From: Argyresthia goedartella
Lineage: Eukaryota > Arthropoda > Insecta > Lepidoptera > Argyresthiidae
DNA: 64,000 nt
Assembly (NCBI GenBank): GCA_949825045.1
Contig: OX463816.1
Span: forward strand, 11,899,579-11,963,578
Reading direction: 5' to 3'
The position numbers and the translations under genes were made by a program. Under the pieces are notes generated by a model. That model was not told the origin of the DNA and ran no database searches. It saw only the letters and a program-made list of their open reading frames with translations. Positions 12,101-22,000 of the stretch are shown piece after piece. Within the stretch, counting starts at the first letter, position 1, and every line of letters begins with the position of its first letter.

Positions 12101-15100
12101 AACCAACCTCTTTGAAAGAAAGTCTCTCTCTCTCTCTTTTCCAGGTTTTGGCAGAGAGTCATCGATACAGACCAAACTAACAGAGTCGAGATGTTAGAAT
12201 ACGAACGTGAAGGCTGGACGTTCCATGCAAAAGGACTTTGGTAGGTTTAGTTTTTTCTCTCAGTCAGTCATACGTATTCAGAAAGGCACAAAAGTGATGG
12301 ACGAATATACTGACTACGCCACATGACCTCGATAAAAGACGAGCTTCTGCCTAACAAGCCAGTGGTTCCGGGTTCGAATCCCTGCTAAGAATGTAAATAA
12401 AATATCGGATATTTGTGACGGACGAAGATGGTTTTACCACCTACCTATCCTATGCAGCGTTCTTGCTGTATCTGAAATTAACTACAGCGCAATGCCCAAT
12501 GAACAGACAAGACTGAGACACGACACGAAACCAGCGGCGAATACAAAGTATACAGGACGAGACAAAATTGCGCGCGGGAATGTTTGTGTTCATGCGACTT
12601 AAAATTATTTAGTGACGGACTGTGTGATGGCGCTTCGATCTTATTGTTTTTCGACCTACCTAGCCCCATCTCACGCAAAAAGGAGTATTGAAGCGTGGGC
12701 GCAACAGTGCGGTGGGCATCTGCCACCAAGTGTCGGAAAATGTGAGTGTGGCCATGGGCCTATTTCATAGGAATATAAGTCTCATAATAATCTGAGGGCA
12801 CGGCAGTGCCCCCGCCAAGACGACCAAGCGAAGCGCAAGGGCACTACATACCTTTTCTCGAAGCGCTTCATCGATTTTTTGAACCCTCACAACTTAAGTT
12901 TGGATTGTAGCAGTTGAACAAAATTCTCGTGATATGATGTCAGTAGTAAGTAAGCTTGGGCTTAATATTCATAGAATATTAAGCCCAAGCTTATACTTTA
13001 GATTTTATTGATATCTAAAATACCCCGATTTCGCCACTGACTCACTGATGTTCATAAAAATTCTAGGGTACTTCCTCAGTCCTAAAAAGCTGAAATTTGT
13101 CATGTAAGCTAGTTTTAGTACACAAATAACAACAAAATAGTAAAACTTGGATTTTTTACCCCCCAACCCCTTAAACTAGGGGATGAAAGTTTGTGTGAGA
13201 CTTCCACAAATTTTGATGCAAGAGGTCTGAAAATGTATTTAGGGACTCCTTCTTATCAATAATGAAATACATATTACAGGATTTCAAGTAAATCACTCCC
13301 CACCCTTTTAATTAGGGGATGGACTAGGTATACGTTTTCCCATACAAAAAGAATTTCATGCTAGAGATCTGAAAATTATACAAGTACACAGACTTCCTAT
13401 TATAGTATATTACAGAAAATACGAGTGTCAAGCTTTAAAAATAACATCCCTCAACCCCTTAAAGTAGGGTATAGGGTTATTGTCAGATTTCAAAATATTA
13501 GTAGTACATATGTCGAATAATATTACTATACTTAAGTACTTAATTAATTAGAACAAAAACAAAAAAAAAGGTCTATAACCTGGAATTTTTACCCCCCCCC
13601 CCCCCCCCAACCCTTAAACCAGGGGATGGAAGTTTGTATGTGGCTTCCGTAAACGTTGATGATAGAAGTCTGAAAAGTTATAAAGGGACTCCTTGTAATA
13701 AATAAAAACACACCTATTTCAGGATTTTTAGTAAATACCTCCCACGCTTTACATGAAGGGGATGGACTTAGTGCGCGCAAAACGCCTAATGTGTACCCTA
13801 ACAATCGGGCTAAGAATGTTGTCAAATCGCGAGTGCTGTGCCTTAGAGGCCAGTGATACCTTGTTTGGTATCCTATTGTATGCCACTGATCCCTAGACGA
13901 GAATTAGGTGGCTAGATGTCAATTCAAACCGCAATCGAAGAGTCAAGTCTAAAACAGAAATGACAATGCTGAATCCCGATTCCACAAACATATATTACTA
14001 TGAATGAGCTATGAAAAAGGCACCTCTGATGTGCAAGAAATACACCCCAAAAAGAGAAAGACAAAATAAACAAAATAAAAAATATCGTTCAGGCAACTTA
14101 CGAAAAGAAGTGAAATCTCACCAAAAACATTTTCATGTAAAATTTCGCCAAGACAGGACCATATGACTCGCTCTGTCAAAAAGTTATTAGATCTCATGTA
14201 GAGCCAAGCTTCTAACTCTACAATCCCTAACTTTACAAGCTGCAACTTAGTCAAAATATGTGGCTTGGTCGTTTCCCTACCGTCACATGGGATGGGCGTA
14301 AAAAGAAAAATGCATTCACTGTTGGTAACTTTTATTTTATACAATATGTAGTTCTTGCAGTAAAAAATTATGTTTTAAAAACAAAAAAAAACTGTTCATT
14401 CGTACCTACAAGAAATAAACTCATTAGTACAAGAACGGATTGTATAAACAAATCTCGTTACTACAAGAACGGATTGAATGATAGTAAAATTAAAGAATAG
14501 GTTATAGTAAACATTTATGTTGTAAAAATAAAATAGATTTGTTTAGTACCTGCAAGAACAAATTCATTACTCTAAAAACTATCGTATAACAGAAAAGTAA
14601 TGAACAGTGAATTCATTTTTCACATTACGCCCATGTGACGGTAGCGAAACGGGCAAGCCATATCTTTTGACTAAGGTGTAGAGCTTGTAGAGTTAGAAGC
14701 TTGGTTCTACATGAGATCTTAATAACTTTTTGACAGTGCGAGCCATATTGGTCTCGTCTTGGCAACATTTTACATGAAAATGATTTTAGTGGGATACCTT
14801 TTAACCATATTAATTTAATACTTTGCCAACAGTGGGGCAGCCTTCAAGACACGTAATAAAACAATGAATATGACATTCATAGACTTAGTACGATATGAGA
14901 TAAATCCGCATTGCTGCGGCGGCCGAACTGTTATAACTATAGTACGAAGGGCCAGCACAGATACTATTAAATTCATATGGTTTAAAGTATGAAAGTAATA
15001 TTTTAATGAAATAGCCCCCTGAATTAAGATGTATGCCTTTATTTGGGTCAGGTACTACCCGGCCGGCAGCGCCGTGCCGTGGGCCACACTGGTCGGCTCG

Positions 15101-16537
15101 GCGAACCTCGGCGAGCGCTCCGTGCGGCGCGACCTGGAGGCGCAGGCCGCCATACTCACTGCCGAACCGGGACTGCAGGTGCGGCATAATATCGTCTCAC
15201 ATGATTCAATTAACTTGTATTACGAGATAAATCGGTAATTAAAAAATTTCAATTCAACCACACGAGATAACTCGTTAATTAATATTTTCTGACGACCGGC
15301 GAATAGTTGTAGGTGGGGGTTCGTGTGCCGTCGGGTTTACAGGTCGATTATTCTAGTGAAAGAAGAGGGCTTACAAGGGCTTACCTAAAAGAGGGCGCCA
15401 CTGGTAAATCAAGTTACCAGAAATTACTTAAAGATTAAAGAGACAATTTAAGCAACATATCCTTGAAAATGTTTATCTGCTTTATTGAATTTAAGCTGGA
15501 CTGTAATTCTTTTACAATTTCTACAACTCGGACACTTTGTAACGAAAATTCGGACAGTTTGTAACTAAGACTCGGACACTTTTATAACCTGCTTTAAGTT
15601 GTGAAGGAAATTTGTTTTTCATCGTCGTAGAATATCTATCTACCTAGGTTAATACTAAGTCGAATAATGGTACAAGTGCAATGGTATTCCATGAATGAAC
15701 GCTAAGTTAAACATCAGAGGCGGTGCTGAACGCTTCTTAAAGGATTCTATTGTAATTCTTGACAACAAATTTGTCTACTAGTACTTATTCTGTACGTTCA
15801 GCACGTCCTCATGTGAGGCCATGATTCTATTGCATGAAGATATTTCTAGGACCATGCTCAAGCGTCTATCCTCTTGTCTAACTTAAATATACGACGGACT
15901 CACTCATCTGGGTCTGGAGCACACCCACGCGCATACCGTCGACGGGGTCAAAGCCTTGTCGAGGAGAAAAAAAAAGAAGAGTTAGTTTCTAGGCCGCGGG
16001 TTTAGATGCCGAACACTGTGGGCAAAAGTACGGGGCGTGACATGATGGCTGCGATAGCGACGAGGTCGGATCTTAATGCAAATAGATCAAGGTTAATCAC
16101 CATATCGGCATCCCTGGCCTGGATCGTAAGTCTATCGTGAGGATATCATGTTTCGGCAAAGGGCTAGCCCTCTGTCACGCAAAAAAGGCTATCGAATACT
16201 GTCTTAACGTCTACATTGCTGACTTTGCCACCACGCATGGGAAAACACGTGACGCTTTGTTGTTGTTGTAATTACTTGTTGTCCGGTACTGTGCTAATCC
16301 AGGTCTACCCACTGATAGAGCTAGTTTGTGTGTATGTTTTACGTTTTGTAGTATCGGTGGTTTTACTCTAACTTTCATGATGGTGTTACATAGTTATGGT
16401 GCACGTTGCAGGATCGTCTCCATGCGGAATGCTCGCGCCTGCACGGCTACTCGACGGAATGCTCGCGGGGCCTGCGCGAGCGCCGCACGCCGCTGTGGGT
16501 GCGCGCGACGGTGGGGCTCTTCCGGACTTACTTCTAA
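5572..16537 (+). CDS. PGS1: CDP-diacylglycerol--glycerol-3-phosphate 3-phosphatidyltransferase, mitochondrial (seven exons)
   Basis: The product makes phosphatidylglycerophosphate from CDP-diacylglycerol and glycerol-3-phosphate, the committed step to cardiolipin in mitochondria. Exons read by eye: 5572-6160, 6380-6538, 6921-7141, 11932-12002, 12145-12240, 15052-15178 and 16412-16537. They sum to 1389 nt (462 aa), and phases match at all six GT/AG junctions. The first phospholipase-D-type motif is complete: H151, K153, D158, G165, N167. The second is split between exons 5 and 6 as FHAKGLW then LVGSAN. The start is the first ATG after an in-frame TAA at 5560. No strong mitochondrial presequence is visible, so an extra 5' exon is possible. 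Intron 3 (4.8 kb) is filled with transposons. The gene converges on the rhomboid gene. Confidence 0.93.
6380..6538 (+). CDS. PGS1: PGS1 exon 2
   Basis: The acceptor is TTTGCAG at 6373-6379 and the donor is GTAAGT at 6539. It encodes a charged helical stretch starting EISNFSKKCDGDE and ending KLQDTKLHSVT, linking the two halves of the enzyme. Confidence 0.88.
6921..7141 (+). CDS. PGS1: PGS1 exon 3
   Basis: The acceptor is CATCATAG before 6921 and the donor is GTAAGT at 7142. The segment DTWVFPLLQMGEFGITQDEQ and the later ATGYFNLTEQF are characteristic of the C-terminal lobe of this family. Confidence 0.92.
8127..8382 (+). mobile_element. tRNA-derived SINE, copy 1
   Basis: The head resembles a tRNA: an A-box-like TGGCCCCGTCGGCAG and a B box GGGTTCGAATCCCGG. 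A tRNA-unrelated body follows with GTATCGTTGTCTAGTACCC and ATCCTAGTTTGGGGCTAGAT, and the tail is ATT repeats. The same unit recurs at 22503-22766. It is not a tRNA gene, because the anticodon arm and acceptor pairing are not convincing. Confidence 0.85.
8416..8482 (-). mobile_element. Inverted fragment of the LINE 3' tail
   Basis: Read on the minus strand, this matches the 3' end of the LINE at 4455-4525: CGTTTGCTAAGT, AATATCTACAG, AATAAAGTACTTTGAC, then a short GACTTTT tail. It lies in opposite orientation inside a related LINE. Confidence 0.75.
9560..10860 (+). pseudogene. RTE-like LINE reverse transcriptase remnant
   Basis: Plus-strand frames read KKGDLPQFGNWRGINVLPTC, RNEQAGFRPGRSCTDQIYLL, FMIVLDDVM, DIDFADDFCLLA and, near the C-terminus, RKWRWLGHVMRRPDEHLWKK. 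Two internal deletions (near 9835 and 9955) and many stops break it. The C-terminal order of motifs suggests an RTE-type element; the clade is uncertain. Confidence 0.75.
10880..11835 (+). mobile_element. P-superfamily-like element with THAP exon, copy 1
   Basis: This 956-bp unit recurs at 25317-26241. An 8-bp duplication CCTCTACC flanks this copy (10872-10879 and 11836-11843). The ends are imperfect inverted repeats beginning CACAGACTTGAATAG and CATCGATATAAATAC, with 17 of 25 positions matching. An 8-bp duplication, CA...TG ends and a THAP-like exon together fit the P-element superfamily. No transposase catalytic region remains, so it is non-autonomous. It lies in PGS1 intron 3. Confidence 0.7.
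11025..11101 (+). pseudogene. Start of a THAP zinc-finger domain inside the P-like element
   Basis: The frame reads MVTCDVKRCK, then NRKTQKQGVSYHK, and then reaches a donor-like GTAAAT at 11102. The opening Cys-x4-Cys and the later SYH match the start of the THAP DNA-binding fold, normally finished in the next exon, which I do not find. In copy 2 the ATG is ATA. Confidence 0.55.
11932..12002 (+). CDS. PGS1: PGS1 exon 4
   Basis: A 71-nt exon encoding ANGFMGAAGPAGGIPHAYSL, the glycine-rich turn of the family. The acceptor follows TGCTGTTTCAG and the donor is GTAAGT at 12003. It lies just downstream of the P-like element. Confidence 0.9.
12145..12240 (+). CDS. PGS1: PGS1 exon 5
   Basis: It follows a long CT tract (TCTCTCTTTTCCAG). 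It encodes FWQRVIDTDQTNRVEMLEYE and then GWTFHAKGLW, which holds the His and Lys of the second catalytic motif. The donor is GTAGGT at 12241. Confidence 0.92.
12300..12470 (+). mobile_element. Possible degraded SINE
   Basis: A B-box-like GGTTCCGGGTTCGAATCCC at about 12363 follows a weak tRNA-like head and precedes AT-rich text. It differs in its body from the other SINEs in the window. Confidence 0.4.
12951..12993. repeat. Perfect palindrome with 3-nt loop
   Basis: Arms of 20 bp (12951-12970 and 12974-12993, starting TAAGCTTGGGCTTAATATTC) flank the loop ATA. No run of T follows, and this is intronic, so a terminator-like role is not implied. Confidence 0.9.
13020..13760. repeat. Interspersed repeat with internal diverged copies and a C17 tract
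   Basis: A module with CCCC-AACCCCTTAAAC and AGGGGATGAAAGTTTGT near 13160 recurs about 435 bases later near 13600, and weaker versions appear near 13300 and 13445. A run of 17 C lies at 13592-13608. This is PGS1 intron 5 and I see no coding potential. Confidence 0.55.
14111..14797. mobile_element. Foldback element with long terminal inverted repeats
   Basis: The left arm (about 14111-14325) and right arm (about 14604-14797) are imperfect reverse complements of some 200 bp. Shared blocks include CCCATGTGACGGTAG, AGTTAGAAGCTTGG, TCTACATGAGATCT, AATAACTTTTTGACAG and TTTTACATGAAAA. The middle is AT-rich, with a twice-repeated ACAAGAACGGATTG. No transposase is visible, so it is a non-autonomous DNA element in PGS1 intron 5. 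Confidence 0.75.
15052..15178 (+). CDS. PGS1: PGS1 exon 6
   Basis: This GC-rich exon encodes YYPAGSAVPWATLVGSANLG, which holds the Ser and Asn of the second catalytic motif, then ERSVRRDLEAQAAILT. The acceptor follows TTTGGGTCAG and the donor is GTGCGG at 15179. Confidence 0.92.
15179..16411 (+). other. PGS1 intron 6
   Basis: This is noncoding intron sequence. The text TCACGCAAAAAAGGC near 16177, followed by TGCCACCACGCATGG, resembles a stretch at about 12640-12740 (intron 5), suggesting two decayed copies of one unnamed repeat. Confidence 0.45.
16412..16537 (+). CDS. PGS1: PGS1 last exon
   Basis: It encodes DRLHAECSRLHGYSTECSRG and ends TVGLFRTYF followed by TAA. The last 35 or so bases and the next 40 resemble one unit of the minisatellite at 16871-17446. 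Confidence 0.9.
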   Translation, partial: DRLHAECSRLHGYSTECSRGLRERRTPLWVRATVGLFRTYF

Positions 16538-16870
16538 ACGGGGCTGTTGGGATCGGTTCGGGCGATTGCCGCGGGACTCTTCAGCATGAATATTTGACAG
16601 TTCAGGAGCTCTATATTGTATTGTGAAATCAATGCCCATCTCTTTCAAAGTGACGTTTAACTAATGAGTGGCTCAAGCAGGAATAATTACCAGAGTGAAA
16701 AAGTGTTCGATTCGCAAATTTTTTCGACGCGTAATTCCTGCTTCCTACACTGAACGCGATTATTTCATTATTTTGTGCACGAGCTGTCATTTAAAGGAAT
16801 ACAGACATGTCAAGAGATACATAATCAAGCTACGGCATTGTTATAGCTACGGCAAGTTTCATTAGGAAAC

Positions 16871-17446
16871 TGGACGAAGGGTTCGGAACGGGACTGGTGG
16901 GATCGGCTCGTCTGACGGCGCGGCGGTGGGACGCCTCCGGACTTGCTTCTGGACGGGACTGTTGGGATCGGCTCGTCTGACGGCGGTGGGACGCCTCCGG
17001 ACTTGCTTCTGGACGGGACTGGTGGGATCGGCTCGTCTGACGGCGGTGGGACGCCTCCGGACTACTTGCTTCTGGACGGGACTGGTGGGATCGGCTCGTC
17101 TGACGGCGCGGCGGTGGGACGCCTCCGGACTACTTGCTTCTGGACGGGACTGGTGGGATCGGCTCGTCTGACGGCGGTGGGACGCCTCCGGACTACTTGC
17201 TTCTGGACGGGACTGGTGGGATCGGCTCGTCTGACGGCGCGGCGGTGGGACGCCTCCGGACTACTTGCTTCTGGACGGGACTGGTGGGATCGGCTCGTCT
17301 GACGGGGCGGTGGGACGCCTCCGGACTTGCTTCTGGACGGGACTGGTGGGATCGGCTCGTCTGACGGCGCGGCGGTGGGACGCCTCCGGACTACTTGCTT
17401 CAGGACGGGACTGGTGGGATCGATTCGGGCGACGGTCTCCGAATGC
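16871..17446. repeat. GC-rich minisatellite related to the end of PGS1
   Basis: About nine units of 60-68 bp share GGTGGGACGCCTCCGGACT, TGCTTCTGGACGGGACTG and TGGGATCGGCTCGTCTGACG. Length variants come from an extra ACT and an extra GCGCG block, so the frame is not kept. The first unit-like stretch is the PGS1 stop-codon region itself (about 16505-16585). The outermost units resemble it most: the last reads ATCGATTCGGGCGACGGTC, like the exon's ATCGGTTCGGGCGATTG. Confidence 0.85.
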
Positions 17447-17456
17447 TAGAAGTTAG

Positions 17457-18841
17457 TGTATAGATACACGACTTTCATGTTAAGCTGCGGTATTCATAAC
17501 TGGTTATTATAGATATTGTATTGAGGGTCACCTGTGATTGTTATTAGTTAATAATGCAAATAATTTTAAACGGGTTTAGTTATTGAATTATAATGCTTTG
17601 TTAAGTTATTCAATATTTTTATTCGTATTCGTTCTTGTTTTTTGTTTTCATTCATAAAATCACATAATTATTATAATTATCTCGATTCACTCTTAAAATA
17701 ATTTTTAAAATAAATAAAAATGGAAAAAAGCACTCTGCTATAATTTATACAAGATTCAGTCGTTTGTGACAATCATTCGATTAGAATTGCTAGTAAACAA
17801 TCAAATTTACATTAATAGGAATCGGGCACATACAATAACAATAGCTTTCTCCTACTGAGCAGACTTGTGGAAAATATTATCAAGTAAATACTTTAAAATC
17901 CTAAATATTAGTGGACTATATCTGTGAGTATGAACTTATTTGGTGAAGACACGGCAGTATAATGGACGAATTTACAATTTCACATTACCGAAATAATACA
18001 CAAAATACAAATCGAAAATTTAAAATTAAGAATAGTGATCCACTAAAACAATAGCATTTACACTTGAGTATAATCATCAGATTAAAATATTTCTTTGCAA
18101 TTGAGCAAATAAAATTGTATTTATGTTCATAAACATACATCAGACGCATAAATTATTAATTATAATATATAAATATAACAGATTATAATTTCAAGCTTAT
18201 TGCTTTAGTGAGCAATCAAGTATTTATTTAATATCAGATGATAAATTGAGTAATTAATTAAAAGTTGCATCAATCATTCAAGCATGGACAATTGGACACC
18301 TTTACCCTAATCTTTGGTGTGCTGGAAATAACTATGGTGACTTTGTGAACAACCTGACATTCCGTGGTGGACAGTAGACAAAGCGTAGGAGCTCCTACGA
18401 CGACTTGTAATACAAAAGATATCCTTACACTAGAAAAGTGTGGGAGAGACAGTCAGTTCGTTCAAAAGTGAACATCGTACCGCACTGAGAAGCGCTGTCT
18501 CGGTAACCTTCCGCAACTACGGACGTGCTCGTACAAAAATAGTTCGCCTACCCAGTACAATTAACACTACTTAACAATAAATATCCCGAGGAGGCCGCAT
18601 GCATTCACTTATTTCTACCAAACGGAACAAACAAACGAGATTCAGCCACAAAAGTAAAATAAAAAAACTACACAAAAAGATTCATAAATCTTAGCAATAC
18701 ACGGTCGTGTACGGTAATACTGGACGCGATGTGCGGACATTCAACCTCCCCTTATAATTACTTATCGCGAATCACACTAAGGTAAATTGACTAGGCGCGT
18801 TGAGTTGTTGCCTCCGGCATTGCCGTCCGGAGAGCACTGAA
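17457..18841. other. AT-rich region between convergent genes
   Basis: This separates the PGS1 3' end from the rhomboid stop codon and probably holds both 3' untranslated regions. Plus-strand AATAAA-type signals occur near 17709 (ATAAATAAAAA). No reading frame of interest is seen. Confidence 0.5.
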
Positions 18842-19081
18842 TCAGAAGCCGGCGACATCGGGCGGGGGGTCGGGGGGCATGTAGTGCAGCTCGTCTACGG
18901 GCCCACTGAAGATGTTGTACAGCACCGCGAACAGCGTGCACGCGGCATACGCACCGAGTGCCGCCCACCACAGTAGCCGCTCCCAGAGGCGCTGCTGTGC
19001 GTGCTTCAGGACCAGCAGGCCGATCGTCAGACCTGCTAGCGCGCCCGCCACGTGCGCCGCGTATGATACTGGAGGTTTTTC
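18842..19081 (-). CDS. Rhomboid last exon (catalytic histidine)
   Basis: It encodes EKPPVSYAAHVAGALAGLTI and a final membrane helix (ALGAYAACTLFAVLYNIF), ending PPPDVAGF and TGA. The acceptor is TTGCTGCAG. Confidence 0.93.
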   Translation of the reverse strand, partial: EKPPVSYAAHVAGALAGLTIGLLVLKHAQQRLWERLLWWAALGAYAACTLFAVLYNIFSGPVDELHYMPPDPPPDVAGF

Positions 19082-22000
19082 CTGCAGCAACCAATAATTA
19101 TGTTAAAATAAATTTTAAATTTAAAGCATCCTCCACACTCCACACAATAATTGGAACCTTAAGACCTTCCGCACATGGAGCTACGCGACTCTCTACTTTA
19201 AAGTTGCATTTGAGTTGCATGTATTTCTTTTTAAATCTATTTTATTTTTAGTTCCATGTGCGGAAGGGCTGAATCTAAAATTTGGCTGACTTGGATCCTT
19301 GCTAAGCAGATAACTTTCGAACCACTCTGATATTAATAAAACATGGCTAAGAACTGTCGCACGGAACTCAGCATTTACAGAAAACCGCATTAAAAACTGT
19401 GCACCAGTCTGAGCGCTAGAGTGTCACAGACAAAGACACACACACACAGATACACGATTCAAACTTATAACACCCGTGCGATTCGGACTCACACGTTTAG
19501 AGTCGGTCGGGCCACTGTGGAAAATGGTCATTTTGGTAAGTTACCCTTTTATACCTTGATAAATATTTAGTGGATTTTGCTATCTAATGGTGCGGATGTT
19601 AGGTGAGGACATTGAATTTGAGGACATGATAATTGAGGACATTTAGCTAACTATAACAGAATATCATCAACACAAACTCACCTTAGTATATCTAGCATGA
19701 ACCGCAAACCCGACGTCACAAGACGCGACCGCCAACGCAGCTACCAGCCGCACCGCGCCATATCGCATCGCGTGGAAGTTCAGCAGCGCATTCGCCAGGT
19801 GCGCGGCGAGCAGGGCGTACACGCCGCCCGACGCGCCCGCGAGGCATACGTCTGGGTCGAGCACGGACGCGGCGAGCGAGCCGCCTAGGACTCCGGCGAG
19901 GTACACAGCCCCGCACCGCATCGCGCCGTGGACCATCTCGAGGGGGAGACCCACCTGGGGAACGAAGAGAGTTAGTTATCGGAGTAGATGGCGTAGAGAT
20001 AAACTACGATCACTTGGTGCGCCCCTCCACTTCACCAAAGGTACGCTGTCACACTCACTCGTGTCGTAAGTACGCTCGCTGTCTCGCCGGTGAGTAGTGG
20101 AGTGCCTCGAGTAAAGAAATTGTTTATATCCAGCAGTGGGCGAATGTGGGCTGATTGATCGATTCGGTCTCGGCAGAGAAGAAAATACGTCTCAGACTTC
20201 TGCTTCATTGATCATCGGTTTTGCGACAGATATGTTATTGCCACTTCAGCTTGGATGCCTGGACTATCTAGCTAGACCACCGTAGTTTTATATCGATCTA
20301 GCTAGTGCGTGATCGATCACAGTCACAAGAAAAAATGTGGTTCTCAGAATGCTCGCAGCTGTGTAATGAACACCAGGAAAGATGATAAGGCCATTTTTTT
20401 CAATTACTTCACTCTGTAGCTACTCATCATCGCCTAACACAAGTCTGTATCGCAAAACAACGTATCCTCGGGATCAGAGTTAATGTTTAACTTTTGTTAC
20501 TCACCGCAAGTTGAACCAGCAGGTTAAACGCCAGATGTAGCCACCCCGCATGTACCACGCTGTACGTGAAGAATCTCCACAGCTCCTTGCGTCTGTCCGG
20601 ACGGTACACCAACGGAGAGTCGACCGGCACCGGCCCTGCAGCCAGCGCCAGGCCGCCAGAGCCCCATGCGTACCACGCGAATACGCCCAGCTGGAACAAA
20701 CAATACGCACAACATCAAAACAAAGCAAACACAGCGTAACAATTTTTTCCAATAGTCCATTATTACTTGGTACAATCATCATCATCATCACTATCATTTT
20801 AGCAGCAATCTACTTCAGGCCTTTAAACGTAACACACGATGAGCTATCTATATACGTCGAGATATGGCTATTCGGAGGATCTCTCCATTCTTTACAATCC
20901 TAGTATCAGAATTTCCCATTGATAAGTTTAATTAACGTTACTTTGAAAAGTTACAGCCTAAACAGAAAATATATACGTTAGTGAGATGGATGCTCGCAGC
21001 GGCGTTGTAGGTACAATACCTACAACCCTAACCTGGTTACGTATATTTAGAGCGAACGTACCTACCTACCTATTTGTAAATCAAGATAATAGAAGCATCA
21101 ACAATCTGTGTGATCGCTCTCTATCTCTATGATAATAATTACTTATATACCTAGTCGGTCCTTAAGTTCTGTCACAAGGTTTTTGATAGATAAAACTCAG
21201 CAATAAACTTTTTCTTATTCGTATTATACATGATTAAAAAGCTTATTTTATACGAATCAAATTGCAATACAATACATTTTGTACGATTATCGCAATATGA
21301 CAAAAAACCTTATAACTTGAGACAATCGCGAACCCAAAACACGCCGCAACTGACAAAAATACCACTTTCCACAAATTTAATAAAAAAACAGTGTTCCAGA
21401 TAACCAACAAGGTTTTTTTTAATTATTCTGAAACCTCGATTTTAGACCATGCTTAACAACTAGCATTTGATTTTCTGTTAGCTTTCAGTTCCAACTGCTC
21501 CCAAAGAGAACTTTACGTACTTTTTACGTTTTCAGAAAAAAGTATAAAAATGATCTTGTGGGCAACAAGTACACTACGTAAAATGTGAATATGAAAATTA
21601 GTTTTACCCAGACTTAGTTATCTTATGCTTCAAAATGAAGGTAACGGGTTCAGGGAGGGTTCTGACTAAAATATCACGTAAGTTTGAAAGGTTTTAAGAG
21701 TCATGGAAAAAATATAAAGTGAATCACGTCCTTATTTTTGATTGGGTAAAAAAGTGCAAAATCTCTGAAGAAACTAGCATTTGTGTAATATGGCTTTAAG
21801 CATTTAAATCCAATAATCGTTCTAATTTAACAGTATTTAATGAGCTATCAAACCATATATAGTATTAAATAAAATAAAACTTGGTATTATTTACTATGCG
21901 GCAAAATATTTGTGACAGAACTTATGGACCGACTAGGTATATATAAATATACGGTCTAATACAAAAGTCTGAATATGAGACAGGTAGGTAAAGCCATCTT

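Noticed and set aside
16926..17456. Overlapping frames in the minisatellite as a repeat protein
   Set aside because: Unit lengths of 60-68 bp shift the frame repeatedly, and all frames are open only because the GC-rich units lack stops.
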